Positions 33,960 to 45,788 of a stretch of DNA of 64,000 nt are shown piece by piece. Within the stretch, counting starts at the first letter, position 1. The number at the start of each line of letters is the position of its first letter. Under the pieces are notes generated by a model that saw only the letters and a program-made list of their open reading frames with translations, was not told where the DNA came from and did not search any database. The position numbers and the translations under genes were made by a program. Origin of the DNA: Luzula sylvatica (taxonomy: Eukaryota > Streptophyta > Magnoliopsida > Poales > Juncaceae); the NCBI GenBank assembly GCA_946800325.1, contig OX326961.1, forward strand, positions 39,856,543-39,920,542, read 5' to 3'.

Positions 33960-36900
33960 TTCTGAGTATTGGCTAGAAGTGGTTGTGACCTCGGCATTTT
34001 TGGCTTGTACTATTGCGTCTCACGCAATAAACAACCATAAATCCGATAACTCGTGACTACTAGAATTTGGTCATGTATCCTTGATCCATACCACTTCCTT
34101 TTGCGATTAATAACCTCAATATACTCGCCACCGTAAATAGAATCATAAACTATTGGTCTTGTGGAACATTTCCACATAACCGTGTTTTCATTTAAGCAAA
34201 ACATGTACACACTTTGTGATCGAAAGTCGTGCTACATATTTGGACGTGCTTCATCTTTGGAAACTTTTGTTTGTTATAACTCTTTATAACCAACACGTCC
34301 TCCACACCATTATAGATAATAAATCCTGAATTCTTTCGCAAAGTATTCAAGGATAAACTTCACCTCTATCAATACAAATCCCGATGGGTTTTAAATATAC
34401 ATAACCATTATGTATATATTTGTATAACCATTATACAATCACAAGAGTTAGTCTCATGTAATCGAATTACATTCAAACTCATGTGATTCCCATGAATTTT
34501 ATTGACGGTGAACTAGACGCTTTATTTGTATGACAGATAGCCACATACATATCACGACAGATATAATAGATTCTAACATCAAATGTAAGGCATCATATTA
34601 TTACTTTTCGCGCTGCTTGATATCTCACATCGAGCCGTTGAAAATTTCTGCCATTCGACATTTCGATTTATCTCCTCCAAGGAGTTTACATGTTGAAAAC
34701 CATTTTCAACAATATGTTGATATATGTGCTATAACATAGAACGAGGAACTTCTTAGATCTATCCTATAGATCTTCACGCTTAATTCATAAGTGGTCTCGT
34801 CTAAATCCTTTGTCGTTACAAGAAATATAACGCAGCTCCCACTAACCTTCATGTGTACACAAAGTTTCCATTCGTTTCGATAATTTTATAACAGTTTATA
34901 ATTTTGTCAAAACGAATATTCCAATTCCGAGAAGCTTTCTCTAATCCATCATATTGATCGTTAAAGCGTGCATATCTTATCCCCGATTCTTATGAATCGA
35001 CAAAACCGTAAGGTTGTGTCAAGTACACATCCTTTCATAAAATTTCTGTCAAGAAATTCGGTTTTGACATCCATTTTGCCACATCACATAGTCATAATAT
35101 GCGACCATGGCAAGCAGAATTTCGAGAATGTGAAAGCATGGCAACATGCGAAAACGTTTCTTCATAGTCCGACTATGAATTGCTTGAAACTCTTCGCAAA
35201 AAGCCTCGCTTTACATATATGCGTATTCCTATCCATGTCGGGTCGTCATCTTGAAAAACCCACTCACATTTCACGGGTCTAACCCAGAAAGTAATGAAAT
35301 CAAGTTCTGAACTTGATAATTTACATGGATCGAATCTCAGATTTCATGACACCATGTCATGTGGAATCAACTTTTCATAGCATCCTTGTAGGATATCGAA
35401 TCATCATATGATTTCGATCTATCATCATTAGCCTCGATAAATCCGTATTTACCGGCTTATGATATAGCCTACTTGATCTACGAAAAATTCCTTTGTGTGT
35501 TCGACTTGCGTTCATCAACTCTGGATGAAGCCATGTCAAATTTCATCGGTACAATGTTCATTTTCAAATCACGAACTCTTTCGAGATTTATTCTACTCCC
35601 ACTAGCCCGCATAGAGATAAATGATACCAAGTTCCAAACTTGTGCGCATCTTGTCCTCCTCCAAGAAGGCATCTCTTCGAGCCACGAAAATTTCATTTTC
35701 GTCGGGACGTTAGAACTAATACCCTTTAGTTTCCTTAAGGATAAACGAACAATTTCCAGATTTGGGATTGAGTTTAACCGAAACAAATTTCGAAATACAC
35801 TCACATCCTCAAATCTGTACAAGTGACAACTTCGGAACCATTCCGATCCATATCTCATATGGCGTCTTTTGTACCGATTAGAAGGTTTATGGTCCATATC
35901 TTATATGCAACCATTCATTAGTGCCGCTGTCTCAAGGGCGTATCCCCAAAACATTTTGGGAGATCCTATTGACTTATCATTTATCGAACCATGTCCAACA
36001 TGCGTTCATTTCCTCTTTTCGGACACATCTCAATGTTCCGAATAAAGGCAATCGTGAAATGATTCCACAATCATAAATGATCATCAATATTCATAACTCA
36101 AATATCGCCTCTTCGATCCTATCGAAAGGTTTAGCTCAAATACTTGCCTTCTCGATCCTATCGAAAATCTTTGATTTTCTTGTTTAGTTGATTTCGTATT
36201 TCGTTTTTGAAACTCTTTGAACCTTTCAAAAGTCTCCGTTTCGGCACGCATTAAATAGATATTTTCATATCTACTTTAACCGTCCATAAACGTAACAAAA
36301 TACCGATAGCCTCCTCTTGCCTCGGAACTTATCGGAACATTACATCTAAATGTAATTTCCAATAATTCGTTGGATCTTTCTCCAACCTTTGGAGAATGAT
36401 GCCATTGTCATCTTGCCTAATAAATAAGTATCGCATTAATCAATCGAATCTAATTCGGATGATTCTAGCAATCCATCATATGTAATCTAGATACGCGAAT
36501 CTCGTTTATATTGCCAAGACGGCAATGCCAAAAGAAGCAATCAACCTCTTGGTTTAATCCTCCTCGGATTTCACCATTCTTTGAGTCATTAGTTTGGACA
36601 ACTCTTTGTCCGAACTTTCTGTTTGGAAAACATTTTCCCAAAATACCCTTAGACATACATTTCTTTCGATCCCTTCTTTGAATTACAAGGACATCCACGC
36701 ATCTATATACATTGGATTCCTCGGATACTCCGAGCATCTCCAATTCAATTTTAAATCACATCTCATGCAATTTCGGGATCGACTTATTTATCGAATGCAT
36801 ATGATATTCGGTCACGACGATCAAATCTCGTACCATCAACACACGAGTGTTAATCCAAGACCCATAAGGCGTCTCAAAATTAACCTACTCTTTGAACCGC

Positions 36901-37135
36901 ATCGAACCATTCAACGCGCTCTAGCTCTTGAAACTATTTCATGAGCGTTGTGTTTGACTTTCATATACACCCGAATTCTCAAAACAATTTTGAGAAATAT
37001 GCGTCTATACATGCCACCACAAGGCACGTAATATCGTTCGATTCCTTCTGAAAGTTTATCGAACCCGGCTTTCTCTAAAGCCATAGCATTGAGCCCCGAA
37101 TCTACCATTTCCGTGTCCAACACGTTCCTTTAAGT
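33960..37135 (-). pseudogene. Decayed gag-pol of Copia-2
   Basis: On the minus strand, pieces of Copia-1-like protein appear in the correct order but full of stops and frameshifts. There is a gag N terminus (LDTEMVDSGLNAMALEKAGF, about 37080), pre-integrase (CFFWHCRLGNINEIRVSRLH, about 36500), and integrase C-terminal sequence (about 35480-35900). RT is recognisable at nucleotide level (complement of 35013-35125 matches Copia-1 near 8990-9095). RNase H (MYMFCLNENTVMWK) is at about 34150-34210. Total length is some 0.8 kb shorter than Copia-1 gag-pol. Copia-3 shares many of the same changes. Confidence 0.85.
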
Positions 37136-37159
37136 CTAAGAACTATTCTTTGACTATCA

Positions 37160-38986
37160 AGGTTAATAACGGTAATTCCGGCCCAAAAGCCATCTATCAT
37201 ATCGATCTCATCGATATATTTGGTGTTGCTTGAAAACATAATTCTAAACGGATGATGAAGATTAACTCCTAACCGTACGTACTTAATCTATATGCTTATA
37301 TGATGAATATATGAATGTGTTATTTTTATCGAATCGATAACCCTCATACCGATACGGGACTCCAAGTCCATAACACTCAAGACCCATATTTTACGATCAT
37401 CCCACAAGTTGCTTTGGCAGACGAGTGGGATCTCGCTATTTAGGTAGGATTATATCCAATCGCATCCAATGCGACTCTCGAACCTTTATAGGATTTCGGT
37501 GATGGATCGTATCCTATACAATCCCAGTTCCGTGTGTGCATCCTATCTATGCCCCGAACTTCCAATCAAGTCGGCTTTGGCCTCAACCCTTACTGGCTTG
37601 AACGATTAAGTCACAACCATACTCATCGTATCGTTCAAATAAACTACTAATAAGTCGGCTTTGGCCTTAACCCTTATCAGTCCCTATTTAACGCTTGCCA
37701 CCCCGTCGATGACTACAATAACCCATGTCGGCTTTGGCCTTAACCCATGTGAGACGTAGTACCGATCATAGTGGTTGTGAATATGGAAGGCATTTCCATG
37801 ACTTAAATATTATGAGGGATCATGTCATTGCATGTTTCTAAATTCGTGACATAATCATATTATATCACTATCACAAGATTTGTAAATGCATATGATTTAT
37901 TTAGGGAGGTTAATTATTCTAAATAATTAATTATCTAATATGCTAGAATGTTTGATGCCGATCAAATCGATATAAAGAACTCAAAATTCCGAGCTTCGTA
38001 GCCAAAGTTATCGCGAAAACAAAAACAACATCCAGAGAAGGGTCCGTTATAACGGACTGCCCCATCCGTTGTAACGCAGGGGCCACGGGGCGCGAGAAAA
38101 CCTCGCCCGGGACGCGTCCGGGGCGCCAAAAACCGCCCCCGGGGCGGCAGAAAAACTATTTTTCTGCACCCTTTCGTTATTTCATTAGAACGACACTAAT
38201 ACTTCGCTCAAATAAAATATATTACAACATGAAAGTTCTAGATAATCTAATTATCTAACTAAAACAATTTGAACCATTCAAATCGGAAATTTCTACTGAA
38301 AGTTATACCAGTTTTAGTAAAATACGAACAAACGAAAAGGTAAGTATATCCAATATACACCTTTTCAATCAGAAAACTACAGACACCTTTTCAGTATTCT
38401 GTTGAAACAAAAATATTAAATTGTTCCAACCGACTTTGAACGTGAACGAAAGTTCTATATAATCTTATTATCTAACTAACCCAATTGGATTGGACTCAAT
38501 TGGAGTTTCGATGTGACATATACGGACGTTTTAGTCTCTGTATGTCAAACAGTCGCACCCTTTCAGTATTACATAAAAACGACACTGATAATTCGTTCAA
38601 ATGAAAACACTTTCTGTATCAAAGTCATAGATAATCTCATTATCTAACTACGCCAATTTGATCCAATCAATTTGGAGTTTCCCACTGAAAATTATCTTAG
38701 TTTTACTCACTGTTTCGTATTCTAACTTTCTGCAGATTTTGCCGTTTCGTCCGTTTTCGCTCGTTTCCAAAACGATAAATCATGAAACTTTTTCATGATC
38801 ATTCCTAGATACTCTCAATCAACTTTTGATCGATCTCTAGCGAATTCCACTTGTGATTTTAACGGAATTTGACTTTCTCTATATGTAACATCATGCAAAC
38901 GGGTACGAACTTTGATAACCCGTGCGTATATCTAATATACGACTATGATTCGACCCTCGAATCGATGGCGATCGCTCTGATACCAC
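37160..38986 (-). other. Copia-2 leader with GC-rich block and U3-like repeats
   Basis: Read on the minus strand from the PBS: about 38150-38710 contains three degenerate copies of the ~170-bp U3 unit, with blocks such as GATAATCTCATTATCTAACT and CACCCTTTCGGTATT. Then comes a GC-rich stretch (about 38075-38150) and two remnant dyads (GTCCGTTATAACGGAC at 38042-38057 and CCGTTGTAACG at about 38069). Then follow Copia-1-like leader blocks including three copies of GTCGGCTTTGGCC (plus strand, about 37575, 37655 and 37729). Confidence 0.8.
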
Positions 38987-40079
38987 TGTTGGGGAATATC
39001 CTCGACCCCGGGCCCGCGCAGCGGAATGAAGGCCCGGTCCGATTCCCCGATTCCCGAGATCACGCCACGACTTCGAGGGTACGATGCGAATAGAAGGACA
39101 GATTCATACCAGTGCCAAATTGATGGCACACGAAGGGTTGATCGCCGCCTTCTATTTCCTTCGGTGTCACGTTGGTGACTAGCCCGTACGTCCCATACCG
39201 CACGTCTCCCACCATTTCGACACGCCTCGGGTTGTCTTCGTGCGTTCCATGCCCGCATGATTCCACAGCCCGTTACTCGATTACTTCTCCGGTTTGATCA
39301 CAACGAAGAGCCACATGTGTCGCTCCTCTACCCGTATCCACCGTGCGTCGTAGCACCTCGGTCGCGGATGCACCTGCCTAGACGATGCACCGGCGAACTT
39401 GCATGATTGCGTTTCGATTCTCTAGACGGAGAAAATTCTTTTCTCCTTCTCTCTCAATCTCTTCGCACTCTTTCATCAAGTGATTAGAGTCTCTTAATTT
39501 CTGGATTAATTCTAAATTAACTCCATTAATTTTCTAGTTGAACTAATCTAATTATTCAACTGGTTGGACTGATGAGAGAGAGAGAAACATCCTATATATA
39601 CTCCATAGGATAAGGATGGGCCAAAATGTATGTATATCTTCTATACACCTTTTCAAACAGAAAACTGCATACACCCTTTCAGTAATCTGTCAGAACGAAA
39701 ATATTAAATCGTTCCAACCGACTTTGAACATTTATGAAAGTTGTCGATAATCTAATTATCTTTCCAACCCAATTTGGCCCAGCCCAATTGGAGTTCGGAC
39801 CCAAAAGTTACGGCCGTTTTACTGACTGTATGTCAAACTGTCGCACCCTTTCGGTATTTCATTAGAACGATACTGATACTTCGCTCAAATGAAATATATT
39901 ACAACATGAAAGTTCTAGATAATCTCATTATCTAACGAACCCAATTTGAACCATTCAAATCGGAGTTTCCTACGGAAAGTTATACCAGTTTTACTAATCT
40001 GTTTCGTATGCCCACGAAAGCATACGTTCGTTTGTCCTACGTACCATTTTAGCGATGATCCAAAACTGTATTTCCTTCA
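38987..40079 (-). repeat. Copia-2 5' LTR
   Basis: 1093 bp, about six differences from the other LTR by eye. Adjoined by the PBS at 38974-38985 and by the GTACG target duplication at 40080. Confidence 0.93.
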
Positions 40080-40084
40080 GTACG

Positions 40085-41669
40085 AACTCGGTCTCGTGTC
40101 CATAACTACGTAGCTCATTGCGCATATCTTTCTCACACCGAACCAAAATCCTTCAAGGAAGCCAATCTAGACGAAGATTGGATTATCGCAATGCAAGAAG
40201 AATTGGAACAATTTGAAAGAAATCAAGTGTGGATGTTGGTTCCAAAACCCATGAATCGTTCGATCATTGGGACTCGATGGATCTTTCGAAATAAACTTGA
40301 TGAACACGGAAACGTAGTACGAAACAAGGCGAGACTCGTCGCTCAAGGATTCAAACAACGAGAAGGGATCGATTTCGAAGAAACCTTTGCTCCAGTGGCT
40401 CGTCTAGAAGCGATACGACTCCTCCTAGCTTACGCCGCTATTGAGGGGTTTACACTATTTCAAATGGACGTCAAGAGTGCATTTCTAAATGGTGAAATCG
40501 AAGAAGAAGTCTACGTTGAACAACCACCGGGATTTAAGGATCCTAAATTCCCCGATTACGTGTGCAAACTCTCAAAAGCCCTATACGGATTGAAACAAGC
40601 CCCACGAGCATGGTACGATCGACTATCCTCATTTCTCACCTCAAATGGTTTCGTGAGAGGTATAATCGACACCACCCTCTTCACACGTAAAAAGGGAGTA
40701 TCCATTTTACTTGTTCAAATTTACGTAGATGATATTATTTTTGGATCAAGTGATGCGGCTCTTGCCGAAGAATTCTCTATTCTTATGCACAGTGAATTTG
40801 CCATGAGTATGATGGGAGAGTTAAAATTCTTCTTGGGTCTTCAAGTCACACAATCAAGTGAAGGAATTTTCGTCAACCAATCAAAGTACACTCGCGAATT
40901 ATTAAAGAGATTCGAGTTGGACCAAACTAAAACGAGTGACACTCCAATGGCAAAGGAATCAAAATTGGATGCGGATGAAGAGGGCGAATCGTTCGACATT
41001 ACGTCCTATAGAGGAATGATCGGGAGCCTCCTTTATCTAACGGCAAGTCGTCCCGACATCATGTTCGCCGTATGCTTGTGCGCTAGATTTCAAGCTAACC
41101 CCAAGGTATCACATTACACGGCCGTAAAACGCATATTTCGTTATTTAAAAGGTACAATTGAGCTTGGGATATGGTACGGACATAGTGGGAACCTAAACCT
41201 AGTAGGATACACTGATGCGGATTTTGCCGGATCCCGAGTTGATCGAAAAAGCACTAGCGGTACATGCCAATTTTTGGGAGGTTTACTTGTATCATGGTCA
41301 AGTCGGAAACAACACTCGGTAGCCTTATCGACGGCCGAAGCCGAGTATGTCGCCGCAGGAAGCTGCTGTGCTCAATTACTGTGGTTGAACCAAACCCTCG
41401 GAGACTACGGTTTGAACTTCCGTAAAATCCCCATATTGTGCGACAACAATAGCGCAATATGCATCTCGAAAAACCCGGTCCACCATTCACGAACCAAGCA
41501 TATCGACATACGTCACCACTTCATTCGGGATCACGTGGAAAAAGGCGATGTTAAACTCGAATGGATAGAGACTCAAAATCAAATTGCCGACATCTTCACA
41601 AAACCGTTACCATTTGCTCCTTTCTCCGATCTACGACTAAAGCTAGGTATGTTATCTCTTAAGAATTAA
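40085..41669 (+). pseudogene. SIRE pol part 2: reverse transcriptase and RNase H
   Basis: Continuation of the SIRE pol frame after Copia-2. RT contains [69 protein letters not shown] and the catalytic VDDIIFG. RNase H contains [51 protein letters not shown] and [10 protein letters not shown]. There are no stops from 40085 to 41669. The break at the Copia-2 site is the only lesion seen in pol, so pol was probably open when the element inserted. Confidence 0.93.
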
Positions 41670-41790
41670 AATTCAGCATATTGGGTCTAGTCTCATGTAG
41701 TTGCATCATGGTATAATCATAAGTACAAATAGAGTTGTTGAACTAGGGTCAGTGGTTTGGGTCAATACATCCGGGTCTCAGCTCAGTATC

Positions 41791-41995
41791 AAGTCCGTTC
41801 GAACGAACAAAAGAGTGCGTTTGGAACGGACAAATGAAGTCCACAAACACCATCCTTCCAGACTCAAGTCCGTTCGAACGAACAAAAGAGTGCGTTCGGA
41901 ACGGACAAATGAAGTCCACTAATACCATCCTTCCAGACTCAAGTCCGTTCGTACGAACAAACAGTGCGTTCGGAACGAACAGATGAAATGTATGA
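41791..41995. repeat. 75-bp tandem repeat with paired palindromes after SIRE pol
   Basis: Three units starting at 41791, 41866 and 41941. Each has a GTCCGTTCGAACGAAC-type dyad followed 22 bp later by GTGCGTTCGGAACGGAC or a variant. Further dyads follow at about 42040-42060 and 42118-42150, before the extra ORF, and at 43946-43984 after it. Confidence 0.93.
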
Positions 41996-42366
41996 TTATG
42001 ACTGCTTTTCATATTATGGCGCCTTTCCCAACAGTTGCAAGTGCGTTCGAACGAACTCGAAAACCTCTCACCTACAACGCAAACCCAAACAATGGAGCCT
42101 TTTACCCAGAAGCGTGTACGTTGGAACGCACATGAATGTCCGTTCGAACGAACTCGTCGTAGTTACTCTCCATCTGCATGCAACCGACCCTCATCAATGG
42201 ACGCTTGGTTCTTCCTCTCGTACGAAGAAACTTAAAGAGACACGATTTACGCTCTTGAAACCCTTCACCTTATCTTCTCTTTCCAAAACTCTTTCTCCTG
42301 TATCAGAAGAGAACAGGAGAAAGCTCGAAAGCTCAAGAAATACCACCGACTCCATCGATTGTTCAC

Positions 42367-43734
42367 ATGAAGAGGGGCACGCCAGCCAACAGACCTAATC
42401 ACAGCGCACGAATGGAAGCAGATTACGATTTCACTAATCCGAATAACGATTATCTCTTTCGAAACCAGGAAGCCGGACTCCTTTTCAATAGCGTTGTGGT
42501 AAGGAGACCCCTCTCAAAATCTTACTATTACGAGTTTCCACGAAATTGTTCTATTCTTTCCAACAAGATCGAGGAAATCGAGAAAAAATGGGGATTTGCA
42601 AACCTTGCGCGTCTCAACGAGAGGTCGTATGAGATCATCACTCGGCTATTCTATGCAAACGCCACTTTCGATCATGCCCCAGATAAGATAACCTCGTTTA
42701 TTCTCGGTGAGGAAGTTGTAATCTCGGTGCAGAATTTGTGCGACTTGTTCGGGCTCAAAGATGATGGAGAGAAGGTGTACAACGACCGCAGGGGGAAAAT
42801 TGAAATCGAAGGGTTCGAAACCATGAAGAAAGTGGTCACGAATAAATACGCATCACAATCAGCAGTGTCACACTTGGCCGCTCCTGAAAAATTCGTCTGG
42901 ATAATTGGTAATAACATTCTCGCTCCAGTTGAAAAATTGAGAGTAAACCTCGAAGATCGAAATATCTTGTGTTTATATCGCATGTGGTACGAGGACCAAC
43001 TGCCCATCCATGTGCCTCATCTCATATTAAGCCACATGGAAAGCGCCATGAAGCTTAGGAATGCGTCGTTACCCTATGGAACGTTGATTGCTCGAATGTT
43101 GAACCTCCAAGGAGTCTCGATACCGGCGGAAGATTGGGATTTCCGACCTGAACCACCTATCAACCTCTCGTCAAAATTAAATCTTCTGCGTCAAAGGTTT
43201 CGGTATTCGGCACAAGCTCATGAATGGATTATCGATCACCCAGATGAAGAGGGAGCGTTCCACCTTCCTCCAAATCCTACCCGTTGGTTGGAGAGTGAAG
43301 CTCCATCCGATCAGAGCAGTGCAAACCAGGCTCGACCACGTGAGAGGAGTGAGAGTGTAAGAAGTTCGAACGTCCCGATGGAAAGGGATGAAAGGCGGTT
43401 CGCTCACATAACGTCGTTGCTAGAGGAAATGAATAAGCGTATGGAGCGACATGAACGAGGGATTCGAAATGAAATTCGAGAGGGCATGCAAGTTTCCGAG
43501 ACAAGGATGCTCGAGAGAGTAGAACGTCAATTTTCCGACCTTTACGGTCATCTTGAAAACCGTTTCGGGTCCTACCCTGAACCTCGAGAACAAGCCAATC
43601 CTCCTCCTCCAGCTAATCCCACCGCAAATCCGTCGAGGTCCCATTCGGGAACTTTCAACGTCGACGACTTCTTTGCGTCCGGTCCAAGCTATCATCCCGA
43701 CCCGAACCCTTACCCCGGTCCCAACGAGATGTAA
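42367..43734 (+). CDS. Additional ORF of the SIRE-like element (plant transposon-domain-like)
   Basis: An intact 455-codon frame between pol and the 3' LTR, in the position of the env-like gene of SIRE elements. It shows no signal peptide or transmembrane segment. Residues ~55-260 form one globular region containing KKWGFANLARLNERSYEII, FYANATFD, SFILGEEVVISVQNLCDLFG and WIIGNNILAPVEKL. This layout (a helical segment, 'FYAN', then 'G..V..S...L..L.GL') resembles the uncharacterised plant transposon-protein/plant-mobile-domain families, as I recall them. Residues ~340-400 are a charged coiled coil, and the tail is Pro/Asn-rich. A second possible start is Met17 (42415). Function is unknown; a gag-like or DNA-binding role is only a guess. 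Confidence 0.7.
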   Translation: MKRGTPANRPNHSARMEADYDFTNPNNDYLFRNQEAGLLFNSVVVRRPLSKSYYYEFPRNCSILSNKIEEIEKKWGFANLARLNERSYEIITRLFYANATFDHAPDKITSFILGEEVVISVQNLCDLFGLKDDGEKVYNDRRGKIEIEGFETMKKVVTNKYASQSAVSHLAAPEKFVWIIGNNILAPVEKLRVNLEDRNILCLYRMWYEDQLPIHVPHLILSHMESAMKLRNASLPYGTLIARMLNLQGVSIPAEDWDFRPEPPINLSSKLNLLRQRFRYSAQAHEWIIDHPDEEGAFHLPPNPTRWLESEAPSDQSSANQARPRERSESVRSSNVPMERDERRFAHITSLLEEMNKRMERHERGIRNEIREGMQVSETRMLERVERQFSDLYGHLENRFGSYPEPREQANPPPPANPTANPSRSHSGTFNVDDFFASGPSYHPDPNPYPGPNEM

Positions 43735-44253
43735 TCACCGGTGGTAGTATAAGTGTCTTGTGTTGTAGTGTCTATTTTTATATGACATGCATGTGTGTGA
43801 AAACGTGTGGTTATTGTGTTTGTTGTGTATGGAGTCTTTGTGTCATGCCATGTTGTGAACAAACTGTTTTATGGTCATATTGTCAGTTTAAACTGTTGCA
43901 TCTATGTTGGATTTTTATTTTTATAACCTATCAGTCCAGAAGCAAGTGCGTTCGAACGCATTACGTTTTCCGTTCGGAACGCACACACACAAAACTGTTA
44001 TATTTTCTTAAAAATCTGCTAAAATTTTGAAAAGATTGTCATCATTCAAAACAAAAGAATTTGATCATATTTACGAGCTCATACATTCATCAATTCATTC
44101 TTTGAGGGGGAGCTCGCATTTAGGGGGAGCCTTCCGTTGTTGAAGTCTCCTTGGCCCTTTTGATCTCTTTCAAAATGGGGGAGAAACGATCGTACGGAAA
44201 GTTCTCAACTAAATGGTGAAACTCTCCAAACCGACAGTGTTTTGAAAGTAATC
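43735..44253 (+). other. SIRE 3' untranslated region
   Basis: Non-coding. It contains one dyad pair (43946-43984), then several G-runs of the type GAGGGGGAGCT and TAGGGGGAGCC, and leads to the polypurine tract. Confidence 0.7.
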
Positions 44254-44266
44254 AAAAGGGGGAGTT
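44254..44266 (+). other. SIRE polypurine tract
   Basis: AAAAGGGGGAG directly before the 3' LTR; start site of plus-strand DNA synthesis. Confidence 0.85.
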
Positions 44267-45788
44267 TGTTGGTTCAAATTTCCTGATAGTTTGATTATTT
44301 CAAAACACTGTCATTACTAATGTATACATCCAGAAAAGTGCAGGATAACATAGGTACGATACGAAGATGAAGGAGGACTTGTAAAGGAGGACTTCATTGG
44401 ATTACATCAAGAATCAGGACATGAAGTCTCAACATAAACAAAAAAAGAAGAACACAAGGAAGGCCATTGGAATACATCAAGACTCAAGATGTTGAAGCCT
44501 TCCGTGAGTGGGATACGCCACAAATAAACCATAGGTACAAACCTAGTAGAACTCAAGTAAAATCATGTTCAAAATAACAAAGAGTTCAGTCAAGCAGGAA
44601 GTGCGTTCTGAACGAACTCAAAGTCCGTTCAGAACGGACTTGCTAAATATCAAAGCTTTAAAGCTTGATTAGAACCAAACGTGTCACAGGGATGTGTACG
44701 TTCGAACGAACAATCATGTCCGTTCGAACGGATAATTATAATCCGTTCACCCACCTTCTGAGTGCGTTGAACGGACAATCTTTCCTGTGAACGGAAAGTG
44801 TCACAGGGATGTGTACGTTCGAACGAACAATCATGTCCGTTCGAACGGATAATTATAATCCGTTCACCCACCTTCTGAGTGCGTTGAACGGACAATCTTT
44901 CCTGTGAACGGAAAACGTCACAGGGATGTGTACGTTCGAACGAACACACATGTGCGTTCGAACGGACAACCTGGAATCCGTTCACCCACTTTTCAGTGCG
45001 TTGAACGGACTCTTGTTCCTGTGAACGCAAAATGCTATGTATAATTGAGTCCGTTACGAACGGACATTGTCCGTTCGAACGGACCCAAGATGTACTTGCA
45101 CGTTATTTTGAAACGGCTAGTGCAAACTTCAAGTGCGTTCTGAACGGACTGTATGCGTTCGAACGCACTGCAAGTTTTCTGAAGGATTTCTATAGAGAGT
45201 ATAAATAGAATCCTTCATGGGTCTCTCTCTCCCACTTCCTCAATTTCAAACTTTCAAACCTAAAAGAGAGAAACCCTAAGCTGTGATTTTCTATATCCAT
45301 TGATAGCTTGAGAAACCTCTTTAGATCGTTGATCTACTTTCGATATTCTCCACTAATCGTATCCCACTCACGTGACCGATCACGTTGTAGCTCGATTAGT
45401 GAAAAAGTGTAATAGGCTAGTGCAACAAAGTGTAAAGAGCCTAAGCTATAGATCGATAGAAGCGTGTAAATCGATCTAGGCAAATCCTTGTAATCGAGTT
45501 GAGTTGGAATTCAATCGAAAGCCAAAAAGAGGCACAAGGCATTCCCGGAGACGTAGGTACTCGCAAATAATTGAGTCGGTCAATTAAGCGAGTAAAGGGT
45601 GAGTTAAAGCTACAAAGCAACCACCTACCGAACTTCGTAAACAAACATCTTGTGTCAAAGTGTTTGTACGGTATCATCTTTATCATCTAAATTATTATTT
45701 ATTCCGCACCGTAAATTAGGTTTAAATCTAAACTAAGTGTAAGTTAGATTGCCAAATTTACCCCCCTCTAGGTTAGAATTAACCAACA
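44267..45788 (+). repeat. SIRE-like 3' (middle) LTR
   Basis: 1522 bp, TGTTGGTTCAAATTT...TTAACCAACA, about five differences from the 5' LTR. It is followed by another PBS and internal region instead of host DNA. Confidence 0.95.

Larger units (their letters stand above)
31496..40079 (-). mobile_element. Copia-2: non-autonomous Copia element nested in SIRE pol
   Basis: 8584 bp with 1093-bp LTRs (31496-32588 and 38987-40079) and the target duplication GTACG (31491-31495 and 40080-40084). The minus-strand PBS is at 38974-38985 (complement of TGGTATCAGAGC). By eye the LTRs differ at six positions, so the insertion is young, yet gag-pol is reduced to short fragments. LTR ends, leader and 3' non-coding block match Copia-1, which makes Copia-1-type proteins the likely source of its mobility. 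Confidence 0.93.

Noticed and set aside
35473..35826. 117-codon plus-strand ORF in Copia-2 (and similar at 56462-56767)
   Set aside because: Antisense shadow of decayed Copia integrase sequence on the minus strand.
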